A program made the translations under genes and the position numbers. Shown one piece after another: positions 49,263-59,410 of a stretch of 64,000 nt of DNA; the stretch's first letter is position 1, and each line of letters opens with the position of its first letter. Source of the DNA: Rhodobacter maris. Its GTDB lineage: Bacteria > Pseudomonadota > Alphaproteobacteria > Rhodobacterales > Rhodobacteraceae. The notes under the pieces were generated by a model. It ran no database searches, was not told the origin of the DNA, and was given only the letters and a program-made list of their open reading frames with translations. The DNA is taken from contig NZ_OBMT01000007.1 in NCBI RefSeq assembly GCF_900217815.1, positions 1 through 64,000 on the forward strand, in the 5' to 3' direction.

Positions 49263-50390
49263 ATGCGCGCCGAGATGATCAATATCGTTGACGCGATCCG
49301 CAAGTCGCTGAAACTGCTCGGTCAGCGGATGGATCTCGAGACGGCGCCGCACCGGCTTGAGGAATTCAACGCGCTGATCGAGGATGGCGATCTGTGGTCC
49401 GACCCGGCGCGGGCGCAAAAGTTGATGCGCGAGCGGCAGATGCTGATGGACAAGCTTGAAACCTACCGGATGATCGACCGGGAGCTGACCGACAATGTCG
49501 AGCTGATCGAACTTGGCGAGATGGAGGAAGACCCCGAAATCATCGCCGAGGCCGAAAAGAGCTTGCGCGCGCTGAAGGAAACGGCCGCCGCGAAGGAGCT
49601 GGAAGCGCTGCTCGACGGCGAGGCGGACGGCAATGACACCTTCCTTGAAATCAACGCAGGCGCGGGCGGCACGGAAAGCTGCGACTGGGCCTCGATGCTG
49701 GCGCGGATGTATACGCGCTGGGCCGAGAAGAAGGGCTACACGGTCGAGCTGCAATCGGAAACGGCGGGCGACGAGGCGGGCATCCGTTCCGTGGCCTACA
49801 AGATTTCCGGGCCCAATGCCTATGGCTGGCTGAAGTCGGAATCGGGCGTGCACCGTCTTGTGCGGATCTCGCCTTACGACTCGGCGGCGCGGCGGCATAC
49901 TTCCTTCAGCTCGGTCTGGGTCTATCCGGTGGTGGACGACAATATCGAGATCGACATTCCCGCCAATGACATCCGCATCGACACCTACCGCTCCTCGGGG
50001 GCGGGCGGACAGCACGTCAACACCACCGACTCGGCGGTGCGGATCACCCACTTGCCGACCAATATCGTGGTAACGAGTTCGATGAAATCGCAGCACCAGA
50101 ACCGCGAGGCGGCGATGATCGCGCTGCGCGCGCGGCTCTATCAGCTTGAACTCGACAAGCGCAATGCCGCGATCAACGCCCAGCACGAGGCGAAGGGCGA
50201 TGCGGGCTGGGGCAACCAGATCCGCTCCTATGTGCTGCAGCCCTATCAGATGGTGAAAGATCTGCGCACGGGCTACGAGACCTCGGATACGCAGGGCGTG
50301 CTCGATGGCGATATCGACGCCTTCATGGCGGCGACTCTGGCGATGGATGTGGCGGGGAAATCGCGCGCGGATGCCCAGGGCGACGACTGA
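49263..50390 (+). CDS. prfB: Peptide chain release factor 2
   Basis: 375 residues. The GGQ peptidyl-release motif is in [20 protein letters not shown]. The stop-codon recognition segment is [21 protein letters not shown], with SPY in place of E. coli [16 protein letters not shown] and the C-terminal domain are also typical. The reading frame is continuous from the ATG at 49263 (AAGGAGGAGC ribosome site); the programmed +1 frameshift of E. coli prfB is absent. It recognises UGA and UAA. Four bases separate it from the kinase-like gene. Confidence 0.96.
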   Translation: MRAEMINIVDAIRKSLKLLGQRMDLETAPHRLEEFNALIEDGDLWSDPARAQKLMRERQMLMDKLETYRMIDRELTDNVELIELGEMEEDPEIIAEAEKSLRALKETAAAKELEALLDGEADGNDTFLEINAGAGGTESCDWASMLARMYTRWAEKKGYTVELQSETAGDEAGIRSVAYKISGPNAYGWLKSESGVHRLVRISPYDSAARRHTSFSSVWVYPVVDDNIEIDIPANDIRIDTYRSSGAGGQHVNTTDSAVRITHLPTNIVVTSSMKSQHQNREAAMIALRARLYQLELDKRNAAINAQHEAKGDAGWGNQIRSYVLQPYQMVKDLRTGYETSDTQGVLDGDIDAFMAATLAMDVAGKSRADAQGDD

Positions 50391-50394
50391 GGCG

Positions 50395-50952
50395 ATGGCG
50401 GCGCGGGTCTACATCACCGGCGCCGCAGGAACGGGAACCTCCACCGTCGGGCGCGCGGTGGCGGAAGCTTTGCGCGTGCCTTATCTCGACACCGACGATT
50501 ATTACTGGGCGCCGACCGAGCCGCCATTCACCACCAAGCGCCCCGTCGAGGAGCGGCTCGCGCTGATTGCCGCGGCGCAGCTGGGGCAGGGCGAGGAGGG
50601 CGGCTGGGTGCTTGCAGGCTCGGCCGATGGCTGGGGCGATACCGCGATTGCAGGCGCCGGTCTCATTGTGTTTCTGACCGCTCCCGCCCCGGTGCGGCTG
50701 GCCCGGATCCGCCGCCGCGAGGCCGCGCGCTGGGGCGAGCGGATCAAGGCGGGCGGCGACATGGGTGTGTCGCACGCGCAATTCCTGAAATGGGCGGCGG
50801 GCTATGACGACCCCTATTTCTCCGGCCGCTCGCTTGCGCGCCATCGCGCCTGGCTTGCGGGGCGCGCCGAGCCGGTGCTTGAACTCAACGGCACCGCGCC
50901 GCTCGAAGCACTGGTGGCGGCGGTGCTTGCGGCCTGCCCCGAGGCCCTCTGA
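50395..50952 (+). CDS. P-loop nucleoside-kinase-like protein
   Basis: 185 residues. The N-terminal YITGAAGTGTSTVGRAVAEAL is a Walker-A P-loop with Thr-Ser-Thr in place of Lys-Ser/Thr (GAAGTGTST), followed by LDTDDYYWAPTEPPF, a kinase-like substrate segment, and RRREAARWGERI, a possible lid. It resembles adenylate-kinase-like or shikimate-kinase-like ATPases of unassigned function. Loss of the canonical P-loop Lys is notable. It starts four bases after the prfB stop and is likely co-transcribed with it. It is convergent with anf3. Confidence 0.7.
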   Translation: MAARVYITGAAGTGTSTVGRAVAEALRVPYLDTDDYYWAPTEPPFTTKRPVEERLALIAAAQLGQGEEGGWVLAGSADGWGDTAIAGAGLIVFLTAPAPVRLARIRRREAARWGERIKAGGDMGVSHAQFLKWAAGYDDPYFSGRSLARHRAWLAGRAEPVLELNGTAPLEALVAAVLAACPEAL

Positions 50953-50970
50953 GCGCCGCCGCCGCGCCGC

Positions 50971-51621
50971 TCAGATCCGGAAATCCCGCACGAAATCGGG
51001 CATCTCGATGCCCTCGCGCAGCTTCGGATCGGGAACCGGGTCGCCCGTCACCATCCGCACCGGCACATGCCCGGCCCAGAGATCGAGCGCCATATCGGCT
51101 TCGTCCTCCTCGGGGAGCCCCGCGGCGACCTTGGCAGAGACCTCGTCGAGCTTCATGCGGATCACCTTCGAGGCCTTCCATTCCTGCTCGGTGGGCGGGC
51201 GGGCGTAATCCCACAGCCCCGGCGCGAGCCGGTTGACGAAGGCGGCCAGTGCAGCTTCCTTTTCGGCGCCCTCGACCAGCTCGGTTTTGCCAAACGCCAT
51301 CACCGAACGATAAAGGATGTTGTGATCAAAGGCCGCGCGCGAGAAGGCCACGCCGTCGAGATGGGTGATAGAAACGCAGACCGGCACCCCCGTCGCCTGA
51401 TTGCGCAGCATCCGGCTGGCAGAGGAGCCATGCCAGTAGATGTAATCGTCAAGCCGCCAGTGGCAGGTCGGCGTCACGATCGGCGTGCCCTCATGCACAT
51501 AGCCGACATGGCACACGAGCGCGGCGTCGATGATCGCGTCGATGGTGGCGCGGTCATAGGCGGCAAGCCAGTGATAGCGTTTGAGCCGGGTGCGCTCGGA
51601 GGGCGCATGGGGTACAGTCAT
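50971..51621 (-). CDS. anf3: Anf3: flavin-binding split-barrel protein of the Fe-nitrogenase operon
   Basis: 216 residues of the pyridoxamine-phosphate-oxidase-like split beta-barrel group: LVCHVGYVHEGTPIVTPTCHWRLDD, YWHGSSASRML, VCVSITHLDGVAFSRAAFDHNILYRSVMAFG and PTEQEWKASKVIRMKLDEVS. In Azotobacter vinelandii, Anf3 has been reported as a flavin- and haem-containing oxidase tied to Fe-nitrogenase function, perhaps lowering O2. Candidate haem ligands are the several His residues (38, 53, 65, 88 region), but none can be assigned from sequence. It is the last gene of the anf operon, 11 bp after anf2, with AAAGGAA before the ATG. Confidence 0.8.
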   Translation of the reverse strand: MTVPHAPSERTRLKRYHWLAAYDRATIDAIIDAALVCHVGYVHEGTPIVTPTCHWRLDDYIYWHGSSASRMLRNQATGVPVCVSITHLDGVAFSRAAFDHNILYRSVMAFGKTELVEGAEKEAALAAFVNRLAPGLWDYARPPTEQEWKASKVIRMKLDEVSAKVAAGLPEEDEADMALDLWAGHVPVRMVTGDPVPDPKLREGIEMPDFVRDFRI

Positions 51622-51632
51622 GGTCGTTCCTT

Positions 51633-52154
51633 TCAACAGCAGGAGCCGGCGAAGATCGGCAGAGTGATGGCCATCGGCACCGGATAGGCGGGGTCGGTTA
51701 CAGGGAGCGCGCGCAGCGCCGCGACATGGGCGGGGGAGAGGCCGTGCCGCTCCGCTCCCTCGGCGATGCGGTCGCGGTAGGGGCGGCTGGGCGGCTGTTC
51801 CGCCCGCCGCTCGGTCTTGATCAGCGCGACGGCGCCGATCTCCTCGCCCTCTTCCGTCACCACTTCGATCGGGGTGTGAAAATACCGCCCGGTGCCGTTG
51901 AGCTTGACGCCGCGTGCAGCTTCGAGCGCCTCGGCCTCGGAAGGGGCGACGGCATAAAGCACGCCCGGCACCGAGGCTTCCGGGTCGGGGATCAGGCTTT
52001 CTTCCGCCCCGTCCCAGACCCGCGAATAGCCAAAGAAACCAAGCCGCCAGCCCTGCGCCGTGGCCCGGGCGCGCGGTTTGGCCGAGGGGCAGAAACGCGC
52101 GATCTCCTCGGGGTGGAGGTCGAGCCCGTAGGCGAAGACGAGCACCTCCCTCAT
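51633..52154 (-). CDS. anf2: Anf2: gamma-glutamylcyclotransferase-like protein of the anf operon
   Basis: 173 residues. VFAYGLDLHPEEIARFCPSAKP and the following LGFFGYSRVWDG..ESLIPDPEASVPGVLYAV resemble the gamma-glutamylcyclotransferase (AIG2/GGCT) fold, where the usual YGSN..P motif is here YGLDLHP. It ends AGSCC with a paired Cys. Position between anfO and anf3 matches the open reading frame called anf2 in Rhodobacter. Its biochemical role is unknown; a glutathione- or amide-linked reaction is possible. Its ATG overlaps the anfO stop (ATGA). Confidence 0.7.
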   Translation of the reverse strand: MREVLVFAYGLDLHPEEIARFCPSAKPRARATAQGWRLGFFGYSRVWDGAEESLIPDPEASVPGVLYAVAPSEAEALEAARGVKLNGTGRYFHTPIEVVTEEGEEIGAVALIKTERRAEQPPSRPYRDRIAEGAERHGLSPAHVAALRALPVTDPAYPVPMAITLPIFAGSCC

Positions 52155-52849
52155 GGCGCAACCTCCGCGGCCACTGGCTGGATGAGGGTGATGAAAAGCG
52201 CGCCGTCGCGCCGTTCCTCGTGGCGTTCGAGCCCGAGCGATTTCACCGCGCGCGCGAGCCAGCGTGGCGGATGATCCATGCGGATGGTGAGCGGGCGGAA
52301 CGGCGTGGCCGAGAGGATCGGCCCCAGCACCGAGCGCGAATTGTGCCGCGCGTCCTCGGCCAGCGCGCGGGCGAGGTCGACGTACCGCGAGCCATCGGGG
52401 CGGATCTCGGCCAGCACCGCGGGGGGCGGCGTGATCGCAACCAGGCGGGCCGAGCCGCAGGAACCGCAGCCCGACTGGCTCGAACAGTCGCAGGCCTCGG
52501 CCTGTGCCTGCGCCGTGAGCCGCTCGATCTCCCCCGCTTCGACCGAGGTGAGCATCGCCGTAACCGAGCCCGCGGATTTCCAGACGCTGAATCCATACTG
52601 CTCTTGAAGCAGCGCATAGACATAGCCGCGCACCTCCGACGAAATCAGCACGGTGCAGGGGGCGAGCGCGAAGACCATCTTTTCGACCGCGGCGCGCAGC
52701 CCCGCAATGCCCCCCGAGCGCGGCAGCTCGACGGGCCATTCCTCCATCAGTGCCCAGTCCTGGCCCGTGCCCTCATAAAGGCAGAGCCGTCCCGGCTCCG
52801 TGAGCGAAACGGGGGTGTCGGTATCATCGAGATAAAGCGCGATCTGCAT
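52151..52849 (-). CDS. anfO: Fe-only nitrogenase accessory protein AnfO
   Basis: 232 residues with the AnfO start MQIALYLDDTDTPVSLTEPG and VRGYVYALLQEQYGFSVWKSAGS. A Cys-rich loop (Cys120, 122, 128, 131) lies mid-protein and could bind metal. It is always found next to anfHDGK in Fe-nitrogenase hosts and supports diazotrophic growth without Mo and V, but its exact job is unclear. The start follows GGAG; the 71 bp after anfK contains a GC hairpin that may tune its expression. Confidence 0.9.
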   Translation of the reverse strand: MQIALYLDDTDTPVSLTEPGRLCLYEGTGQDWALMEEWPVELPRSGGIAGLRAAVEKMVFALAPCTVLISSEVRGYVYALLQEQYGFSVWKSAGSVTAMLTSVEAGEIERLTAQAQAEACDCSSQSGCGSCGSARLVAITPPPAVLAEIRPDGSRYVDLARALAEDARHNSRSVLGPILSATPFRPLTIRMDHPPRWLARAVKSLGLERHEERRDGALFITLIQPVAAEVAP

Positions 52850-52876
52850 GGGAAGGCTCCGGGGGTGAGGGAAAGG

Positions 52877-52901
52877 GCCGGGCCACCCGTGGCGGCCCGG
52901 C
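52877..52901 (-). terminator. GC hairpin between anfK and anfO (possible attenuator)
   Basis: GCCGGGCC / GGCCCGGC, 8-bp perfect stem with a nine-base loop; on the minus strand it is followed by CTTTCCC. It could partly terminate transcription or protect the anfHDGK message from 3' decay, which would lower anfO-anf2-anf3 expression relative to the structural genes. Confidence 0.55.
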
Positions 52902-52920
52902 AGGTGGTATGGCGATGCCG

Positions 52921-54306
52921 TCACCACACGTTGAGGATCCATTCCTTGTTCTTCTTCACCTCCATGTCGGCAAACAGCGTGTTCGCCATCGTTTCGGCAA
53001 GGAACATGGCGCCGCCGTAGCCCACGACCGGGTGGCGATACATGCCGGCGCGGTCATAGGTGGGGAAGCCCACGCGCACCATCGGCACCTTGTAGTCGAT
53101 GGAGATGAAGCGGCCTTTCGAATGGCCGAGGATCAGGTCGAGCTCGAGCCCCTTGTTCTTGATCCGGTCTTCCAGATCCCAGAAGTCGGCGTTCGTCACG
53201 ATCTCCAGATCGGGCGCGTTTTCCTCAAGCGCCTTCACCCGCGGATCCTTGACATATTGGGAGTTGTCATCGCCGAGCAGAAGCAATTTCGGCTTCATCT
53301 CCAGATCGAGGCAGAACTCGGTGAGCCCGATTGCCAGATCCGGGTTGGCATAGATCGCCACCCGCTTGTCGGCGAGGAACATGTGCCCGATATCGGCAAT
53401 CGCATCGAGCGCGATGCCGCGTTCTTCCACGAGTTTCGCCGGGATCGGCTGGCCGGTCATCTCCGAGAGCGATTTCAGGAACGCATCGGTATTGCGGATG
53501 CCAACCGGGGGCGGCCCGATCACCGAGGGCACCTTGAACTTCTTGCGCAGATACTCCGCGGCTTTTCCGCCCTCATAGCGGTTGAGCGCGATCGTGCCCT
53601 TGGCGTTCGCCGTGTCGCGCAGATCCTCGATCGTGGTGTTCCCGTGCGAATGATGGTCGAGGTTCGGCATCAGCGGGCTGTCGAAGCTTTCCACCTCGAA
53701 GAGCACATTCGCCTTCACCTCCATCACGTCGAGCAGGTGCTTGAGCTCCTTCACATCGCCCGGATTCACCCAGCCGGTGATCAGGTTGATCTTCTCGGAG
53801 GGCTCATCCTTGGTCGCGAATTTCTTCACGAAATCATGCACCGCCTTGTCATAGCCGGTGATCATCGAGCCGACGAAGGAGGGGCAGTGGATCGTCATCA
53901 GATGCACTTCGCGCCCGGGGAACTTGGTGGGCAGCAGTTCATCCTCGAGCTTGGAGAGCAGCCCGTCGACGTCATCGCCTATGATCTCGGTCGAGCAGGT
54001 GGTGATGATCGGCACCACCTTCACATCCGGGTAGCGGGTGAGCAGCACCTCGACCGCGGTTTCAACGCGATCAAGCGCGCCAAACACCGCGCCGTCTTCA
54101 TGGACCGAGGAAGACGCGATCTCGAAGCTTTCCTTGATGTGCTGGGAGATCAGGAGGCGCACGAACATCACGCAGCCCTGGCCGCCGTGCACGATGCCGA
54201 TGCAATCCTTGATGCCGATGGAGGCAAATTGCGCCCCGGCGGGTTGGCAGGTGAAGATCGGGTTGATCGTGCCTTCCCGCCCCTTCTGGGTAACCTGGCA
54301 GGTCAT
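52921..54306 (-). CDS. anfK: Fe-only nitrogenase FeFe protein beta subunit
   Basis: 461 residues. The three P-cluster cysteines are Cys20, Cys45 and Cys104 (PIFTCQPAGAQ, GGQGCVMFVR, ITTCSTEIIGDDVDG). IHCPSFVGSMITGYD and NLITGWVNPGDVKELKHLLD follow the NifK/VnfK/AnfK pattern; the N-terminal extension of NifK is absent, as in AnfK. With AnfD and AnfG it forms the N2-reducing FeFe protein. It is 26 bp after anfG in the anfHDGK operon. Confidence 0.98.
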   Translation of the reverse strand: MTCQVTQKGREGTINPIFTCQPAGAQFASIGIKDCIGIVHGGQGCVMFVRLLISQHIKESFEIASSSVHEDGAVFGALDRVETAVEVLLTRYPDVKVVPIITTCSTEIIGDDVDGLLSKLEDELLPTKFPGREVHLMTIHCPSFVGSMITGYDKAVHDFVKKFATKDEPSEKINLITGWVNPGDVKELKHLLDVMEVKANVLFEVESFDSPLMPNLDHHSHGNTTIEDLRDTANAKGTIALNRYEGGKAAEYLRKKFKVPSVIGPPPVGIRNTDAFLKSLSEMTGQPIPAKLVEERGIALDAIADIGHMFLADKRVAIYANPDLAIGLTEFCLDLEMKPKLLLLGDDNSQYVKDPRVKALEENAPDLEIVTNADFWDLEDRIKNKGLELDLILGHSKGRFISIDYKVPMVRVGFPTYDRAGMYRHPVVGYGGAMFLAETMANTLFADMEVKKNKEWILNVW

Positions 54307-54332
54307 TTCGGTATTCCTTTCAGTGATGCGGG

Positions 54333-54680
54333 TCAGTAATGCGGGACGGTGAGCTCGGTATTGAGCGAGCCGTGCACGGTGAGGTGGTCGATCTTCTCGT
54401 GCAGCGCGGCGAAGATCTCCTTCAGCTCGGCCTTGGAGAGCGCGTGGATCCAGGGGAAGCGGGCGCGGTAGGCGCGCGCAAGGATCACCGCATCGACCCA
54501 GTAGCAGCGGTCAAGCGGCGTTTCGTGCGCCGGCTCCTCGCCGCAGAGGATCTCGCAGGTCTGGCTCAGGATGCCGGCATTCTGCTTGAGCCGGTCCCAG
54601 CCGCGCGAGTTGAACTGCCACAGGCAGTTCTTCATGATGTGATCGACCAGCATGTCGAGCTTTTCGTTCATGTCTTTCAT
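54333..54680 (-). CDS. anfG: Fe-only nitrogenase FeFe protein delta subunit
   Basis: 115 residues, the usual size. MKDMNEKLDMLVDHIMKNCLWQFNSRGWDRLKQN and RCYWVDAVILARAYRARFPW are the AnfG/VnfG signature. The delta subunit is unique to V- and Fe-nitrogenases and contacts the alpha subunit near the cofactor. It starts seven bases after the anfD stop with AGGAATCC before the ATG. Length and start agree with known AnfG. Confidence 0.97.
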   Translation of the reverse strand: MKDMNEKLDMLVDHIMKNCLWQFNSRGWDRLKQNAGILSQTCEILCGEEPAHETPLDRCYWVDAVILARAYRARFPWIHALSKAELKEIFAALHEKIDHLTVHGSLNTELTVPHY

Positions 54681-54687
54681 GGATTCC

Positions 54688-57321
<2,634 letters not shown>

Positions 57322-57350
57322 TCAAGGCCTGCGCGCGGCGCGGTGCCGTT

Positions 57351-57381
57351 TACCGTTCGGTAGCTGAATTACCGTTCGGTA
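57351..57381. promoter_or_regulatory. Two tandem TAC-N6-GTA palindromes (AnfA upstream activator sites)
   Basis: TACCGTTCGGTA occurs identically at 57351-57362 and 57370-57381, with centres 19 bp apart. TAC-N6-GTA is the core of the GTAC-N6-GTAC site described for the related VnfA. They lie about 115-145 bp upstream of the sigma-54 promoter, the usual enhancer distance. The AT-rich tract at 57275-57310 between them could be bent by IHF. A partial half site (TTACCG) is at 57311. Confidence 0.75.
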
Positions 57382-57400
57382 AACGGTTTGCATAACCAGA

Positions 57401-57434
57401 AAAACGAAGGCCCCGCGCGGGGGGCGGGGCCTTC
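57401..57434 (-). terminator. Intrinsic terminator of anfA
   Basis: GAAGGCCCCGC / GCGGGGCCTTC, an 11-bp stem, followed on the minus strand by GTTTT. It separates anfA from the anfH regulatory region, so anfHDGK depends on its own promoter. Confidence 0.85.
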
Positions 57435-57465
57435 TCTCCGTCTCGCGCGCTCGGGGCGCGTGCGG

Positions 57466-59085
57466 TCAGGATGCGCTGGTGCGAAACCGCGCGGGCTCGA
57501 TCGCAAGGCGGTTCATCCGCAGCCCGAGCACGCGGCGGCTCACCCGCAAGATCTCTGCGGCCGCGCCGATATTGCCGCCGCTGGTTTTCAGCGCCTCGAC
57601 GATCATCTCGTATTCGACCACCCGCACCCGCTCCTCGAGCCCGACGCCCGGCGCTGTACCGCTCTCGCGCGCGGTCTGCAGCGAGGGCGGCAGGTTCCAG
57701 GCGTGGATCACCGCGTCATCGGAGAGGATCACCGCCCGCTCGATGACGTTTTCAAGTTCGCGCACATTGCCGGGCCAGTGATAGGCCATCAGCATGTCGA
57801 GCGCGGGGGTGGAGATGCGCTTGACGCTTTTTCCCATCGCCGCGCAGGCCTTGGCGACGAAATGATCGGCGAGCAGGATGATGTCCGAGCCGCGCTCGCG
57901 CAGGGGCGGCACGGTGATCGGCACCACCGCGAGGCGGTAATAGAGATCCTCGCGAAACCGCCCCTCCGCCACCATCCGCGCCAGATTGCCGTTTGTTGCC
58001 GCAATCACCCGCACATCGACCTTGAAGGGCTTCGCGCCGCCCACGCGCTCCAGCACGCGCTCCTGCAGAACGCGCAGGAGTTTCGCCTGCACCGCAAGGC
58101 TCATCTCGCCCAACTCGTCCAGAAAGATCGTGCCGCCGTCGGCCTGTTCGAAGAGCCCCTTGCGCAGCGCCGTGGCCCCGGTGAAGGCGCCTTTTTCATG
58201 GCCGAAGAGCTGGCTCTCCGCGAGCGCCTCGGGGATGGCGGCGCAGTTGAAGCGGATGAAGGGTTTCGCCGCGCGGTCGGAGGAATAATGGATCGCCGAA
58301 GCGACGAGTTCCTTGCCGACCCCGCTTTCGCCCAGAATGAGCACCGTGGCGCGGGTCTTCGCCACCTTGCCGATCAGCTCGTAAACTTCGGCCATCATCG
58401 CTTTCGAGGTGCCGATGATGTTTTCCGGCCGGAACCGCTCCTTGAGCGCGTCGCGCAGTTCTCGGTTCTCGCGTTCGAGCTCCAGCTTCTCGACATTGGC
58501 GATCAGGTAAAGCTCGACCGCGGGCGCGATCATCAATGCGAGCGCGGCCAGGAATTCAGCGTCCTGTTTGAGCAGCCGCCTGGAGATGTAGAACCGCTCG
58601 CCGCCGATCGTGCCGAGCACCTTCTGGCCGAGCATGATCGGCACGCAGACGAAGGCGGCGCGATTGCGCCCGTCCTTCGCATGCGCGCCGGTGCGGTCGA
58701 GAAAATCGGGGTTTTCGTGCAGCCGCGGCGCAACGATCACCTCGCCGCGCTCGGCCACCTTGCCGGTGATGCCTTCGCCAAGTCCGTAGATGCCGCGGCT
58801 CTCCTCCTCGGCGGAGAGGCCGAAGCTGTCGTGAATGAACACCTCGCCGCGGCGGCGGTCCATCAGCGTCACCACGCCGCGCTCCATATGCATCTCGCTG
58901 CGCATCGTTTCGAGGATCATGCCGAGCGGCGCGGCGAGGTCGCTCGCGTTCGAAATCACCGCATTGAGCCGGTACAGCGTGGGCAGAAGCGTCACCCGGC
59001 ATTCGCCGGTGAAGCACTGGCCGAATTCATCCTGCGGGCCCGACCGGCCCAGTTCCAGAGCCGGCGCCTCGTCGTCGCCAAACAT
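57466..59085 (-). CDS. anfA: AnfA, sigma-54-dependent activator of Fe-only nitrogenase
   Basis: 539 residues. The N-terminal GAF domain (about 35-190, YRLNAVISNASDL..RGVVTLMD) is preceded by Cys24 and Cys29 in C-x4-C spacing, like the pair reported as essential in A. vinelandii AnfA. The AAA+ domain has Walker A GESGVGKE (252-259), GAFTGAT (299-305) for sigma-54 contact and Walker B GGTIFLDELGEM. A Fis-type helix-turn-helix (GGNIGAAAEILRVSRRVLGLRM) is at the C-terminus. It activates anfH. The start at 59085 follows GGAGG; the Mo-box overlaps the upstream edge of this region. Confidence 0.95.
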   Translation of the reverse strand: MFGDDEAPALELGRSGPQDEFGQCFTGECRVTLLPTLYRLNAVISNASDLAAPLGMILETMRSEMHMERGVVTLMDRRRGEVFIHDSFGLSAEEESRGIYGLGEGITGKVAERGEVIVAPRLHENPDFLDRTGAHAKDGRNRAAFVCVPIMLGQKVLGTIGGERFYISRRLLKQDAEFLAALALMIAPAVELYLIANVEKLELERENRELRDALKERFRPENIIGTSKAMMAEVYELIGKVAKTRATVLILGESGVGKELVASAIHYSSDRAAKPFIRFNCAAIPEALAESQLFGHEKGAFTGATALRKGLFEQADGGTIFLDELGEMSLAVQAKLLRVLQERVLERVGGAKPFKVDVRVIAATNGNLARMVAEGRFREDLYYRLAVVPITVPPLRERGSDIILLADHFVAKACAAMGKSVKRISTPALDMLMAYHWPGNVRELENVIERAVILSDDAVIHAWNLPPSLQTARESGTAPGVGLEERVRVVEYEMIVEALKTSGGNIGAAAEILRVSRRVLGLRMNRLAIEPARFRTSAS

Positions 59086-59093
59086 CACGCCTC

Positions 59094-59118
59094 CGCTATG
59101 TAGTGAGTCTATATATCG
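59094..59118 (-). promoter_or_regulatory. Mo-box (ModE/MopA/MopB operator) of anfA
   Basis: CGCTATGTA-N7-TATATATCG, a 25-bp dyad. The right arm is a perfect complement of CGATATATA and the left arm has one departure from CGNTATATA. It resembles the CGTTAT-N12-ATAACG operator of E. coli modA. It lies 8-33 bp before the anfA ATG, where bound repressor would block transcription. MopA and MopB of R. capsulatus repress anfA with molybdate through such a site. Confidence 0.82.
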
Positions 59119-59319
59119 AACCCTAGGGCAGACGTCGGCCGTGTAAAGAGCAGGGGGGCAAGGCGGGACGATGGCGGCACGGATGCGCAGAAACCGGGCA
59201 GATCGATGCGCAAAAGCGTCACCCAGGAGCGCTTTGCAAACCAGCGTGCACCGGGCTGGCAAGGTTCTTGCGTCGAGGGCGGCAGCATGTCGACCGGGCT
59301 CTGGACAGGCGGGTGCTTT

Positions 59320-59344
59320 CGTTATGTAGTTCGGGCGGATAACG
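59320..59344 (+). promoter_or_regulatory. Second Mo-box-like dyad, before the amidotransferase gene
   Basis: CGTTAT-N13-ATAACG, also 25 bp, with a perfect 6-bp inverted repeat. Its left arm shares CGYTATGTAGT with the anfA Mo-box. It lies 67 bp upstream of the ATG at 59411 and 235 bp upstream of anfA. The rest of the 325-bp anfA-amidotransferase gap shows no other clear motif; I found no convincing paired NtrC sites. Confidence 0.6.
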
Positions 59345-59410
59345 TATGCCCCACACGGGGTCAACGCCCCGCCCGATGCCCCGGAAAAAGCCAGAAGCCA
59401 CGGAGATAAA

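Noticed and set aside
49263-49400. Programmed frameshift in prfB as in E. coli
   Set aside because: The frame is continuous from a well-placed ATG and no in-frame TGA with a CTT slip site is present.
57336-57351. A second possible sigma-54 site on the minus strand (CGGCAC followed by GC-rich sequence)
   Set aside because: The -12 element would read CG instead of GC at the required spacing; the site at 57222-57237 fits far better.
59119-59320. NtrC binding sites (CGCC-N9-GGC type) upstream of anfA
   Set aside because: NtrC control of anfA is known in R. capsulatus, but no pair of good matches could be picked out among the many GC-rich near-misses.
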